A stretch of DNA of 39,481 nucleotides from JAGOEX01 sp964630905 (GTDB lineage Bacteria > UBP6 > UBA1177), in NCBI GenBank assembly GCA_964630905.1, contig CAZVWR010000028.1:1-39481 (forward strand), in the 5' to 3' direction. The notes beneath the pieces were generated by a model. The model searched no databases and was not told the origin of the DNA. It saw only the letters and a list, made by a program, of their open reading frames with translations. The first letter of the stretch is position 1. Each line of letters opens with the position of its first letter. Both the position numbers and the translations under genes were made by a program. Shown here piece by piece: positions 14,883-22,291 of this stretch.

Positions 14883-17777
14883 ATGAGAAGAAAAATCGCA
14901 ATTGTACTGATCCTTCTTTTTGCTTTTATACTGAATGCCAATCTGTTCGAAAGGATGTTTTCGACATCAAGGGATTACAGCATTTCGCAGGGAGAAGTGA
15001 CAATTTATGCTTTAAGGGCGGTAAAGAACAAATACCTCAACAAATCTAAATTACAGGCGGCAGACCTTCTTGTAGAGGGGCTTAATGCAATTCACGATCA
15101 GCTTCCTGAGACATTGATAAAATATGACAGGAACAGAAATCAGGTAACAGTTCAGATATACAATCACACATACACTGCAAATGTCGGAAGGATGAGAGAT
15201 CTTTACGATATAGCCTATGTTTTAAAACAGGTATATGGCTTCATTGAAAAGAATTATGTCCCTGATCCGCCGCTTGAAATAACTGATGTCGAATACATAG
15301 CGGTCAACGGCATTCTTAAAAAGCTCGATCCGCATTCGTATATTTTCACACCGAAGGAATTTGAAGAGTTTACAAGCTCCACAGAAGGGAATTTCGGAGG
15401 TCTGGGTATTGTCATAAGCGTCAATGATGACGGCGAAATAGTGGTCGTTTCACCGATGGATGGAACTCCTGCAATGGAAGCAGGCATAGAGGCAAATGAT
15501 ATAATTGTTCAGATAGATGATGAATCTGCCATAAACATGACTCTAAACAAAGCTGTTGAAAGAATGAGGGGAAAGCCCGGAACCGATGTTACGATAAGGA
15601 TAAGAAGGGAAGGTGTTCCCGATCTTTTAAAGTTTACTGTAACAAGAGCTGAAATAAAGATCGAGTCCGTTGTTTCTTCAATGCCTGCCCCCGGGATAGG
15701 TTATATCAAACTCTCCGGATTTATGGAAAACACTTATCCTTCAATGCTTTCGGCTCTGGAAGATCTTAAGAAAAAAGGGATGAAATCACTTGTGCTTGAT
15801 ATGCGTAACAATTCCGGAGGACTTCTTTCACAGGCAATAAAGATCAGTGATATTTTTCTGGAGAGGGGAGTTATTGTTTCAACTGTCGGGGATGATGAAG
15901 ACGATGTAAGCGAAGCGGAAAAACAGAATACTGATATTCTCGATATTCCTGTAATGATAATGATTAATGAAGGGACTGCTTCAGCTGCAGAGATCGTGAC
16001 AGCAGCCTTGAAAAAGAACGGACGGGCAACTGTTCTGGGAAGAAAAAGTTTCGGGAAGGGAAGTGTTCAGAATCTTTTCAGGATACCCGGAGGAGGCGGA
16101 ATGAAGCTGACGATAGCTCAATATCTCACACCGGGAGGCATTTCCATCCAATCTGTCGGAGTAACCCCTGAAATAGAGATAAGACCCGCTTTTGTACATA
16201 GCGAAAAGATATCAGTATTTGATATGGGTGAGAATGTTGTTACAGAGAACAAGCTTAAAGAACATATTGTAAGCTCGTATGTTCCTGAGAAACTTGAAAA
16301 ACCTGACATTATTGTAAGGTATTTCAAGGAATACAAGGATACCGATCAGATAGTCAAGGAAAGAAGGAAAGAAAAAATCGGGGCATTCAAAAGTGACGAA
16401 GAGATAGAAATAGCCATAAAGATCCTGAAGGAGATGGTTTCAAACGGCATAAAGCCTAATGATGCGGCTTCCAAGATAAGAGAAAATGAATGGTCAGGTA
16501 TAGTTTCCAAACTTGCGGAATCGGGAGTTCCGTGGAAGTCTTCAATGTCGTTGCGTCAACCTGCGATTGATTCCCTTAAAGTTTCCCTTCTGAGCAGTCC
16601 GAAAATAACCGGAGGAAGCAACTACCAGTTCAAGTTCAAAGCCGAGATAGAAGGTGAAATTGAGAATCTTATCGGAGTTCTTGAGACAGATATTCCTTTT
16701 TTGAGAAGACTCGAGATCCCTTTCGGCACTTTCACCGGATCAATTGAAAGAACTGTAAATATAAAGTTGCCGGAATCTGTTCCCTGGAGAAAGGAGAATG
16801 CTCAGTTGAAGCTTTTTACCGGAACTCCTGACAAAATGCTTAAAACTGAGAATTTCATGATAGAGACAGTACCCGTAGATTCGCCTGATGTGAGATTTTC
16901 TTTTTTATCAATAGATTCGGGTGGAAATATCGACGGAATGATACAGCCTGGCGAAGAGGTGAAATTGACGGTTAATTTTACCAACAAAGGGAAGGGAGCT
17001 GTTCTTGACGGCAGAGCTATGCTCATAAACATTGATAACTCAAAGGAGATATTCATTAACAGCGGCACGCTTTCCTTTACGCTGGCTCCGGGTGAATCCA
17101 AGAGTGCAGAGTTCAAATTCCGTTTAAGCAGTTTTGAAAATAAGGAGACTCTTACAACAAAGCTTGCAGTGTCACTGTATGACTATAAAACGAAATATAA
17201 TTCGGGTTTTTCAGTTCCGATATACAGATCAGGAGCAGGGTGTGTGTTTGAAAGCCGTGAATCCGGAATGGTTCTTGAAAAAGGTGTTGAGACATTCAGC
17301 GCGGCAGATTTGAAAACGGCTTATGGAACGGTAAAAGAGAGAGCAGTCGTAAAAAGCACAGGCAAATGCGGGGAGGCATATCTTTCTGAAAACGGATACT
17401 GGATAAGATCTGAAAATGTAAGTGCTTCGGAAGAGAAATCTTCAAAAGCGGAAATTGAATTGAAATACGGTATCAGAATGCCCGAGATTTTCTTAGACAA
17501 GGCTCCTGTATTTTCTGAGAATGGAAAATTCAACATAGATTTTCAGATAAATCCTGCTGAAATAAGAGATGTTTTCGTTTTTATAAATGACAGAAAATAT
17601 TTCTATAAAAGACTTTCTGAAACCGGGAACATGAGCAAAATAAGCGTTCCTGTGACACTCGAAAAGAAAATCAACAGCATTTCTGTGGTGGCAAAGGGTT
17701 ATGACAGAGAGAGAACTGCATTTGTCAGGAAGCATGTTGTCTTTCCCAAAGGTGCTGTTGACAGCGAAGAGGAATAA
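14883..17777 (+). CDS. S41 (C-terminal processing) serine protease with PDZ domain and long C-terminal extension, MXAN_5808-like
   Basis: A 964-residue exported protease anchored by an N-terminal helix (KIAIVLILLFAFILNA). The Ctp core comprises an N-terminal helical part, a PDZ domain (GGLGIVISVNDDGEIVVVS, about 175-250) and the S41 fold. The catalytic Ser is in EGTASAAEI (Ser367) and the Lys in FGKGSVQ (Lys392), the 25-residue spacing of classic Ctp proteases. About 450 further residues carry beta-rich modules including an Ig/CARDB-like segment (PGEEVKLTVNFTNKGKGAVL). This size and layout match the MXAN_5808-type serine peptidases of myxobacteria. I chose ATG 14883 because GGAG lies 8 nt upstream and the signal helix then begins directly; TTG 14841, overlapping the previous stop, is an alternative. 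It ends 1 nt before the ketosynthase gene. Confidence 0.88.
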   Translation: MRRKIAIVLILLFAFILNANLFERMFSTSRDYSISQGEVTIYALRAVKNKYLNKSKLQAADLLVEGLNAIHDQLPETLIKYDRNRNQVTVQIYNHTYTANVGRMRDLYDIAYVLKQVYGFIEKNYVPDPPLEITDVEYIAVNGILKKLDPHSYIFTPKEFEEFTSSTEGNFGGLGIVISVNDDGEIVVVSPMDGTPAMEAGIEANDIIVQIDDESAINMTLNKAVERMRGKPGTDVTIRIRREGVPDLLKFTVTRAEIKIESVVSSMPAPGIGYIKLSGFMENTYPSMLSALEDLKKKGMKSLVLDMRNNSGGLLSQAIKISDIFLERGVIVSTVGDDEDDVSEAEKQNTDILDIPVMIMINEGTASAAEIVTAALKKNGRATVLGRKSFGKGSVQNLFRIPGGGGMKLTIAQYLTPGGISIQSVGVTPEIEIRPAFVHSEKISVFDMGENVVTENKLKEHIVSSYVPEKLEKPDIIVRYFKEYKDTDQIVKERRKEKIGAFKSDEEIEIAIKILKEMVSNGIKPNDAASKIRENEWSGIVSKLAESGVPWKSSMSLRQPAIDSLKVSLLSSPKITGGSNYQFKFKAEIEGEIENLIGVLETDIPFLRRLEIPFGTFTGSIERTVNIKLPESVPWRKENAQLKLFTGTPDKMLKTENFMIETVPVDSPDVRFSFLSIDSGGNIDGMIQPGEEVKLTVNFTNKGKGAVLDGRAMLINIDNSKEIFINSGTLSFTLAPGESKSAEFKFRLSSFENKETLTTKLAVSLYDYKTKYNSGFSVPIYRSGAGCVFESRESGMVLEKGVETFSAADLKTAYGTVKERAVVKSTGKCGEAYLSENGYWIRSENVSASEEKSSKAEIELKYGIRMPEIFLDKAPVFSENGKFNIDFQINPAEIRDVFVFINDRKYFYKRLSETGNMSKISVPVTLEKKINSISVVAKGYDRERTAFVRKHVVFPKGAVDSEEE

Positions 17778-17778
17778 A

Positions 17779-18984
17779 ATGGTGAGAATATATGTAACAG
17801 CGGCAGGAATAATAAGTTCAATAGGCCGTGGATGCGACAGCACTGTCAAATCGATTATAGAAATGAATGGAGGGCAGACGCAGACAAGATTCGTTGATTC
17901 AAAACTTGCAAAAACATTTCCGCTTTGCGAAGTGCCTTTAAACAATGATGAACTTGCTCAAATTGCAGGTGTTTCAAAAAACGAGTTTAAAACAAGATGC
18001 TCCCTGCTTGCGGCCGTTGCTGCAAAAGAGGCGGCTGAAAATGCAAAAATAACGGAAAATGACAACATTTCTACAGGATTTATATGCGGAACAACTGTAG
18101 GCGGAATGGATAGAAGCGAGCTTTTTTACAGGGATTTTTCGAACGATCCTTTGAAAGGAGGGGATATCAGCGATGTCATCTCTCACGATTGCGGAGATAC
18201 TGCACATATTGTGTCAAAACTCATCAACGCAACTGATTTTGTCACAACGATAAGTACAGCCTGCTCGTCTTCAGCGAATTCATTTATAACCGGTGCAAGA
18301 CTTCTTGAACATGGAATTGTTGAAAGGGTTGTCGCAGGCGGAAGTGACGCTCTTACATATTTTACGGTCAACGGATTCAATTCACTCAGAATACATGACA
18401 TTGAGCCGTGCAGACCGCTTGATGCTTCAAGAAAAGGACTCAATCTCGGTGAAGGAGCCGCATTTGCTGTTCTGGAAACCGAGGAAACATTAAAAAAGAC
18501 CGGAAACATACCGATATGTGAGCTCACCGGCTGGCACAACTGTGCAGAAGCTTATCACCAGACTGCTTCAAGTCCTGAAGGCAACGGTGCTTATGCGGCA
18601 ATGTCAGGTGCATTGAAAAAAGGAGGATTGACCCCACAAGATATTGATTATATTAACCTTCATGGAACAGGCACAGATAATAATGATGCGTCCGAAAGTA
18701 CGGCTGTTGTCAGAGTTTTCAAAGACAAACTGCCAATGTTAAGTTCCACAAAAACATTGACAGGTCACACACTCGGTGCGTCAGGCGGAATTGAAGCGGT
18801 GATATCAATACTTGCAATAAGGCACGGTATTGTTCCGGGTGATAATAGATTCACAACTCCGATACCTGAAACTGGTCTGATTCCTGTTCATGAAACACTC
18901 AGGGATGTACCTGTGAAGAACATAATGAGTAACTCATTCGGATTCGGCGGAAATAATAGCTGTCTGATTTTTACAAGGTGCTGA
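17779..18984 (+). CDS. Beta-ketoacyl-ACP synthase (FabF-like, aryl-polyene/flexirubin type)
   Basis: A 401-residue condensing enzyme with a complete active site: Cys162 in STACSSS, His295 in LHGTGTD, Lys325 and His330 in TKTLTGHTLGASGG, and the C-terminal glycine loop NSFGFGGNN. It would extend an acyl-ACP with malonyl-ACP. In type II polyene systems it pairs with a Cys-less partner, which is the next gene. The start is ATG 17779, 1 nt after the protease stop, with GAGG at 17769-17772 overlapping the end of that gene; the frame is open further upstream but only inside the protease. Nothing upstream in the array is fatty-acid related, so the gene set begins here. Confidence 0.93.
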   Translation: MVRIYVTAAGIISSIGRGCDSTVKSIIEMNGGQTQTRFVDSKLAKTFPLCEVPLNNDELAQIAGVSKNEFKTRCSLLAAVAAKEAAENAKITENDNISTGFICGTTVGGMDRSELFYRDFSNDPLKGGDISDVISHDCGDTAHIVSKLINATDFVTTISTACSSSANSFITGARLLEHGIVERVVAGGSDALTYFTVNGFNSLRIHDIEPCRPLDASRKGLNLGEGAAFAVLETEETLKKTGNIPICELTGWHNCAEAYHQTASSPEGNGAYAAMSGALKKGGLTPQDIDYINLHGTGTDNNDASESTAVVRVFKDKLPMLSSTKTLTGHTLGASGGIEAVISILAIRHGIVPGDNRFTTPIPETGLIPVHETLRDVPVKNIMSNSFGFGGNNSCLIFTRC

Positions 18985-18985
18985 A

Positions 18986-19927
18986 ATGCCAGTTTACATT
19001 AAATCCACAGGAATGCTTATGCCTCAGAAAAGTGAGGACGGCAGAACCCTTAAATGCCTTAAACCGGAGATAAAGGAATTCATCGATCCCAAGGAATCAA
19101 GAAGGCTGAGCGGGATCATTAAGAACGGAATATTTGCCGGAATGACAGCCCTTAAAAAGGGTGATGTGAAAAGACCTGATGCCATAATCACAGGAACAGG
19201 TCTGGGGTGTCTGTCAGACACTATAAAATTCATTTCCTCAATAAAACAGCTCAATGAGGAAAATCTGAACCCGGCCCCGTTCATATATTCAACTCATAAT
19301 ACGGTCGGCGGCACAATATCAATCCTTACCGGATGCACAGGATATAATTCAACTTTCGTTCACAGAGGACTCTCTTTTGAATCGGCACTTTTCGAGTCGT
19401 TCCTGATGATAAGGGAAAACCCGGAACTGAAAATTCTATGTGGCGGGGTTGACGAACTTACAGAAGAATATCTCATAATAGCCGGAAGACTTGAGCTCCA
19501 CAAGGAGAATTCAATTCCAGCAGAGGGAGCAGGATTTCTTCTCCTGACCGGTAAAAACGAAGGATCTGTTGCAGAAATTTCAGATATTAAGACTGTTCCT
19601 GTTGTAGATAAAATGAAAACAGTTAGATATTTCAGAGAGTTTATTGAAAAAAACAACATAAATCCCGCAAAAACGGTACTTTTTACTCCATTTAACGGTG
19701 ACAGCGAATGTGATGACTGGAAAAAAGATGTTTTGAGAAGTCATAAATGGAGCAATATAATAAACCCGAAGGAATCAACAGGTGAATTCATGACCGCAGG
19801 CGCATTGTCAACAGCCATGGCTGTTGATATGATAATGGATCAGCCTCAAATAAAACAAATACTTATATGGAACAGTTTTCTTAACATGGAAAATTCGTTC
19901 ATTTTAATTGGAAATGGTTCTATTTAG
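18986..19927 (+). CDS. Ketosynthase chain-length factor (catalytically dead KS-like)
   Basis: A 313-residue ketosynthase homologue, shorter than true KS enzymes. The family segment STHNTVGGTISILTGCTGYN is followed by TFVHRGLSFESAL (123-135), where the catalytic Cys should be (Gly128 by alignment). No HGTGT or GHTLG motif is present. This is the pattern of the chain-length-factor subunit of aryl polyene and flexirubin clusters (Ketoacyl-synt_2), which forms a heterodimer with the active KS and sets product length. It starts 1 nt after the KS stop. The 3' end overlaps the deacetylase gene. Co-occurrence with an intact KS strongly supports the assignment. Confidence 0.87.
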   Translation: MPVYIKSTGMLMPQKSEDGRTLKCLKPEIKEFIDPKESRRLSGIIKNGIFAGMTALKKGDVKRPDAIITGTGLGCLSDTIKFISSIKQLNEENLNPAPFIYSTHNTVGGTISILTGCTGYNSTFVHRGLSFESALFESFLMIRENPELKILCGGVDELTEEYLIIAGRLELHKENSIPAEGAGFLLLTGKNEGSVAEISDIKTVPVVDKMKTVRYFREFIEKNNINPAKTVLFTPFNGDSECDDWKKDVLRSHKWSNIINPKESTGEFMTAGALSTAMAVDMIMDQPQIKQILIWNSFLNMENSFILIGNGSI

Positions 19928-20594
19928 CATAATTACAGTCATATTTCTTGTATTTACTGCCTGGGCATCTTTCAGTATATGTTCGGGTGTTTTTGTAAAA
20001 GCTGTGTGCAGGAACGGCAACTTAAAAAAAAGCGTTCTCATTACATTCGATGATGGTCCTGATCCTGTTAATACGCTGTTAATACTTGATATTCTTGAAA
20101 AAAACAATGTCAGAGCTGTTTTTTTTATGACAGGTATTCGGATGGAAAAACATCCGGATATTGTTAAAAAGATGTCGGAAAAAGGACACCTGATAGGTAA
20201 CCACACATTCAGCCACTCAAACTTTTTCCCGTTCTATTCGAGAGAAAAAATAGTTTCGGAACTTCGAAAAAATGCCCTTCTCATTGAAAAGATGACCGGA
20301 AAAAGAACGGTTTACTTCAGACCGCCATTTGGAGTTACAAACCCTTCGATAGCATATGCTGTGAGAAAAATGGATATTATAACAATAGGATGGTCGGTAA
20401 GATCTTTCGATACATTTTTAAAAGAAAAGGAAAAAATATTGTCATCCGTCGTTAAAAAAGTAAAAGGTGGGGACATTGTTCTTTTTCATGATACGGTTAA
20501 AGGAACGGTTGAGATGCTCGATGAATTCATTGTCTACTGTAAAAGTGAGGGTTTCGAGTTCACCACTCCTGAAAAGTTTCTTTTGGAGGATTGA
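19914..20594 (+). CDS. Membrane-anchored polysaccharide deacetylase (NodB fold)
   Basis: A 226-residue protein. An N-terminal helix (about 4-27) anchors a NodB catalytic domain. Motifs in order: TFDDGP (44-49, catalytic base Asp and metal Asp), His97 and His101 in NHTFSHS (metal ligands), RPPFG (136-140) and LFHD (190-193, catalytic His). All metal and catalytic residues are present. These enzymes de-N-acetylate or deacetylate glycans or other esters/amides; relatives also occur in flexirubin clusters, where their substrate is uncertain. I chose ATG 19914; TTG 19908 two codons upstream is an alternative. It overlaps the CLF gene by 14 nt and the stop abuts the next start. Confidence 0.9.
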   Translation: MVLFSIITVIFLVFTAWASFSICSGVFVKAVCRNGNLKKSVLITFDDGPDPVNTLLILDILEKNNVRAVFFMTGIRMEKHPDIVKKMSEKGHLIGNHTFSHSNFFPFYSREKIVSELRKNALLIEKMTGKRTVYFRPPFGVTNPSIAYAVRKMDIITIGWSVRSFDTFLKEKEKILSSVVKKVKGGDIVLFHDTVKGTVEMLDEFIVYCKSEGFEFTTPEKFLLED

Positions 20595-21287
20595 TTGAAG
20601 TTTTTTTTATTTTTTGCGATATTGCTGTCGTTGTTTTGTCTTTCTGCCCAGTCAGCAGACGAAGAAAAAGTCAAGGCTGATGCCAAGGCGGCTTTTGCTG
20701 AACTGAAAGTTTCCTCTTCTGATGTTGTAAAATGGAGAAATGAGGTTTCGGCAAATTCTGCAAAGATCGTGTCAATAAAAAGTTCATTCAAGCAGATAAA
20801 GACCCTTTCGTTCCTTTCTCAGAAAGTGATTTCAGGCGGCAGGTTCTTTTTTGAAAAAAATGAAAGCGGCAACAGATTAAAATGGGAATACACAACTCCA
20901 TTCATTTATACGGTTGTTATCAACGGCAACAGTATAACAATGAAAGACGGGGAGAAGATATCAAGCTTTGATATGAGCACAAGCCGTGTTTTTCAGGAGA
21001 TCAATGAAATAATGGTTGCTTCACTCAACGGAACGATACTCTCAGACAACAGAAATTTTGTTTTTGATATCAGGGAGAAAGGTCGCGAGCTGAAGATAGA
21101 GATGACTCCTGTAAAAGGAACATCCTTGTCAGAATATTTCAGAAATATCAATATGATAATGGATAAAACAGATTTTACAGTAAGTATGCTCACAATGGTT
21201 GAGATCACAGGTGATTCAACGGAACTCCTGTTCACTGACAAAAAGCTGAACGGTAAAATAAATGATTCCGAGTTCTCTGTTAAATAA
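20595..21287 (+). CDS. LolA-like outer-membrane lipoprotein carrier
   Basis: A 230-residue periplasmic protein with a Sec signal (FFLFFAILLSLFCLSAQSA, cleavage after about 21). The LolA-like fold is suggested by IKSSFKQIKTLSFLSQKVISGGRFFFEK and LKWEYTTPFIYTVVINGNSITMKDGEK. The pattern 'SF.Q.K....L......G.+.F......L.W.Y..P......+.G....+.D' is the usual LolA signature. In aryl polyene and flexirubin loci a dedicated LolA paralogue is a regular member, thought to carry the lipid across the periplasm. The start is TTG 20595, directly after the TGA of the deacetylase. The 3' end overlaps the lipoprotein gene by 26 nt. Confidence 0.82.
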   Translation: MKFFLFFAILLSLFCLSAQSADEEKVKADAKAAFAELKVSSSDVVKWRNEVSANSAKIVSIKSSFKQIKTLSFLSQKVISGGRFFFEKNESGNRLKWEYTTPFIYTVVINGNSITMKDGEKISSFDMSTSRVFQEINEIMVASLNGTILSDNRNFVFDIREKGRELKIEMTPVKGTSLSEYFRNINMIMDKTDFTVSMLTMVEITGDSTELLFTDKKLNGKINDSEFSVK

Positions 21288-21936
21288 AATTAAGATCATT
21301 ATGATCCTTTTCATTTTTTCCGCTTCATGTGTAACCCTTCCGTGCAGGGAATGTACGCTTGAGGGCAAGACAGATATGAAACTGTCGAAAATCCCGTTCT
21401 CAGATATGGATTCAGGGCTTTACAGGGTTTCAATAAAGCTTTACTCAATGTACTTTTCAGGACTGCTGGCTATTAAGAAAATTGAAAAGGACAACTTTAG
21501 AATGTCACTTATTTCTGAAACGGGTTTTAAGCTTTTTGATATTGAGATAAAAGATGGAAATGCTGAAATGCAGAATGTTTTTGCTGAACTTGATAGACCT
21601 GAAGTAAAAAAGACATTCATCAAAGATCTTACAATGATGGTGCTAAGCGGTATCAGCAGCAACAATTGTAACGGCTATGTATTTGATAAAACAGATGATT
21701 ATCTTTATGAGTGCAGGACAGGTGAAAGATTTTCCAACAATTTTCTTATCGAAAAAAAGAGCGGCACACTTAAGAAAATATGGGAAGCCGAAGATATCGA
21801 TGAGCCTGTATTTGAAATAAATTTCGGATATGATGAATCGGGATCAGATACTCCTGCATTTATAACGATCGTTCATTTTAATGTTAAACTCAGAATTGAA
21901 CTGTCATTTTTGGAAAAGAACAATGTTCAGAAATGA
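21262..21936 (+). CDS. Outer-membrane lipoprotein of the polyene locus (DUF3261-like)
   Basis: A 224-residue lipoprotein with a lipobox at IFSASC (lipidated Cys about 23) followed by a short Cys-containing segment (CVTLPCREC). The body alternates short strands (YRVSIKLYSMYFSGLLAIKKIEK; FRMSLISETGFKLFDIEIKDG) in a way resembling LolB-like or DUF3261 proteins. Aryl polyene loci commonly pair a LolA-like gene with such a lipoprotein. This is inferred from position and shape, not a strong motif match. It overlaps LolA by 26 nt and the dehydratase by 14 nt. Confidence 0.6.
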   Translation: MIPSSLLNKIKIIMILFIFSASCVTLPCRECTLEGKTDMKLSKIPFSDMDSGLYRVSIKLYSMYFSGLLAIKKIEKDNFRMSLISETGFKLFDIEIKDGNAEMQNVFAELDRPEVKKTFIKDLTMMVLSGISSNNCNGYVFDKTDDYLYECRTGERFSNNFLIEKKSGTLKKIWEAEDIDEPVFEINFGYDESGSDTPAFITIVHFNVKLRIELSFLEKNNVQK

Positions 21937-22291
21937 TCTTTTCACCCATTCAAGTTTTGAAAGGATTGATAACGGATTTAAAACAGTTGTGATCTTTAAT
22001 TGGGAACACCCTGTTTTTAAAGGACATTTTCCTTCAAAACCGGTAGTGCCGGGAGTGCTTATTATGCAGATGGTCAAAGAGTGTTTCGAAACATTCCTTT
22101 CAATTTCTGTTGTGCTTGCCGGAGCTGACCTTAAGTTTACAAATCCGGTAACACCTCAGACAGCACATGATTTAAAACTTGAAGTGACTTTTGTTAATGA
22201 TGACAATAAATATAAAGTAAAATCAAGTGGATATGACGGAGAGACTAAATTCTTTAAAATAAACATGGATCTGGTGCAAGGAGGATTGTAA
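21923..22291 (+). CDS. Hot-dog 3-hydroxyacyl-ACP dehydratase (FabZ/ApeI-like), catalytic acid replaced
   Basis: A 122-residue single hot-dog protein. Signature FKGHFPSKPVVPGVLIMQM (residues 32-50): His35 is the conserved catalytic His of the GHFP motif. FabZ has Glu and ApeI has Asp in the second motif; here the aligned position is Gln49, so the usual catalytic acid is missing. The protein may act with changed efficiency, as a thioesterase, or structurally. The start is ATG 21923, chosen because the frame's hot-dog fold begins there and GGAAAAG lies upstream; earlier Met codons in frame lie inside the preceding gene. The stop overlaps the next ATG by 1 nt. Confidence 0.83.
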   Translation: MFRNDLFTHSSFERIDNGFKTVVIFNWEHPVFKGHFPSKPVVPGVLIMQMVKECFETFLSISVVLAGADLKFTNPVTPQTAHDLKLEVTFVNDDNKYKVKSSGYDGETKFFKINMDLVQGGL

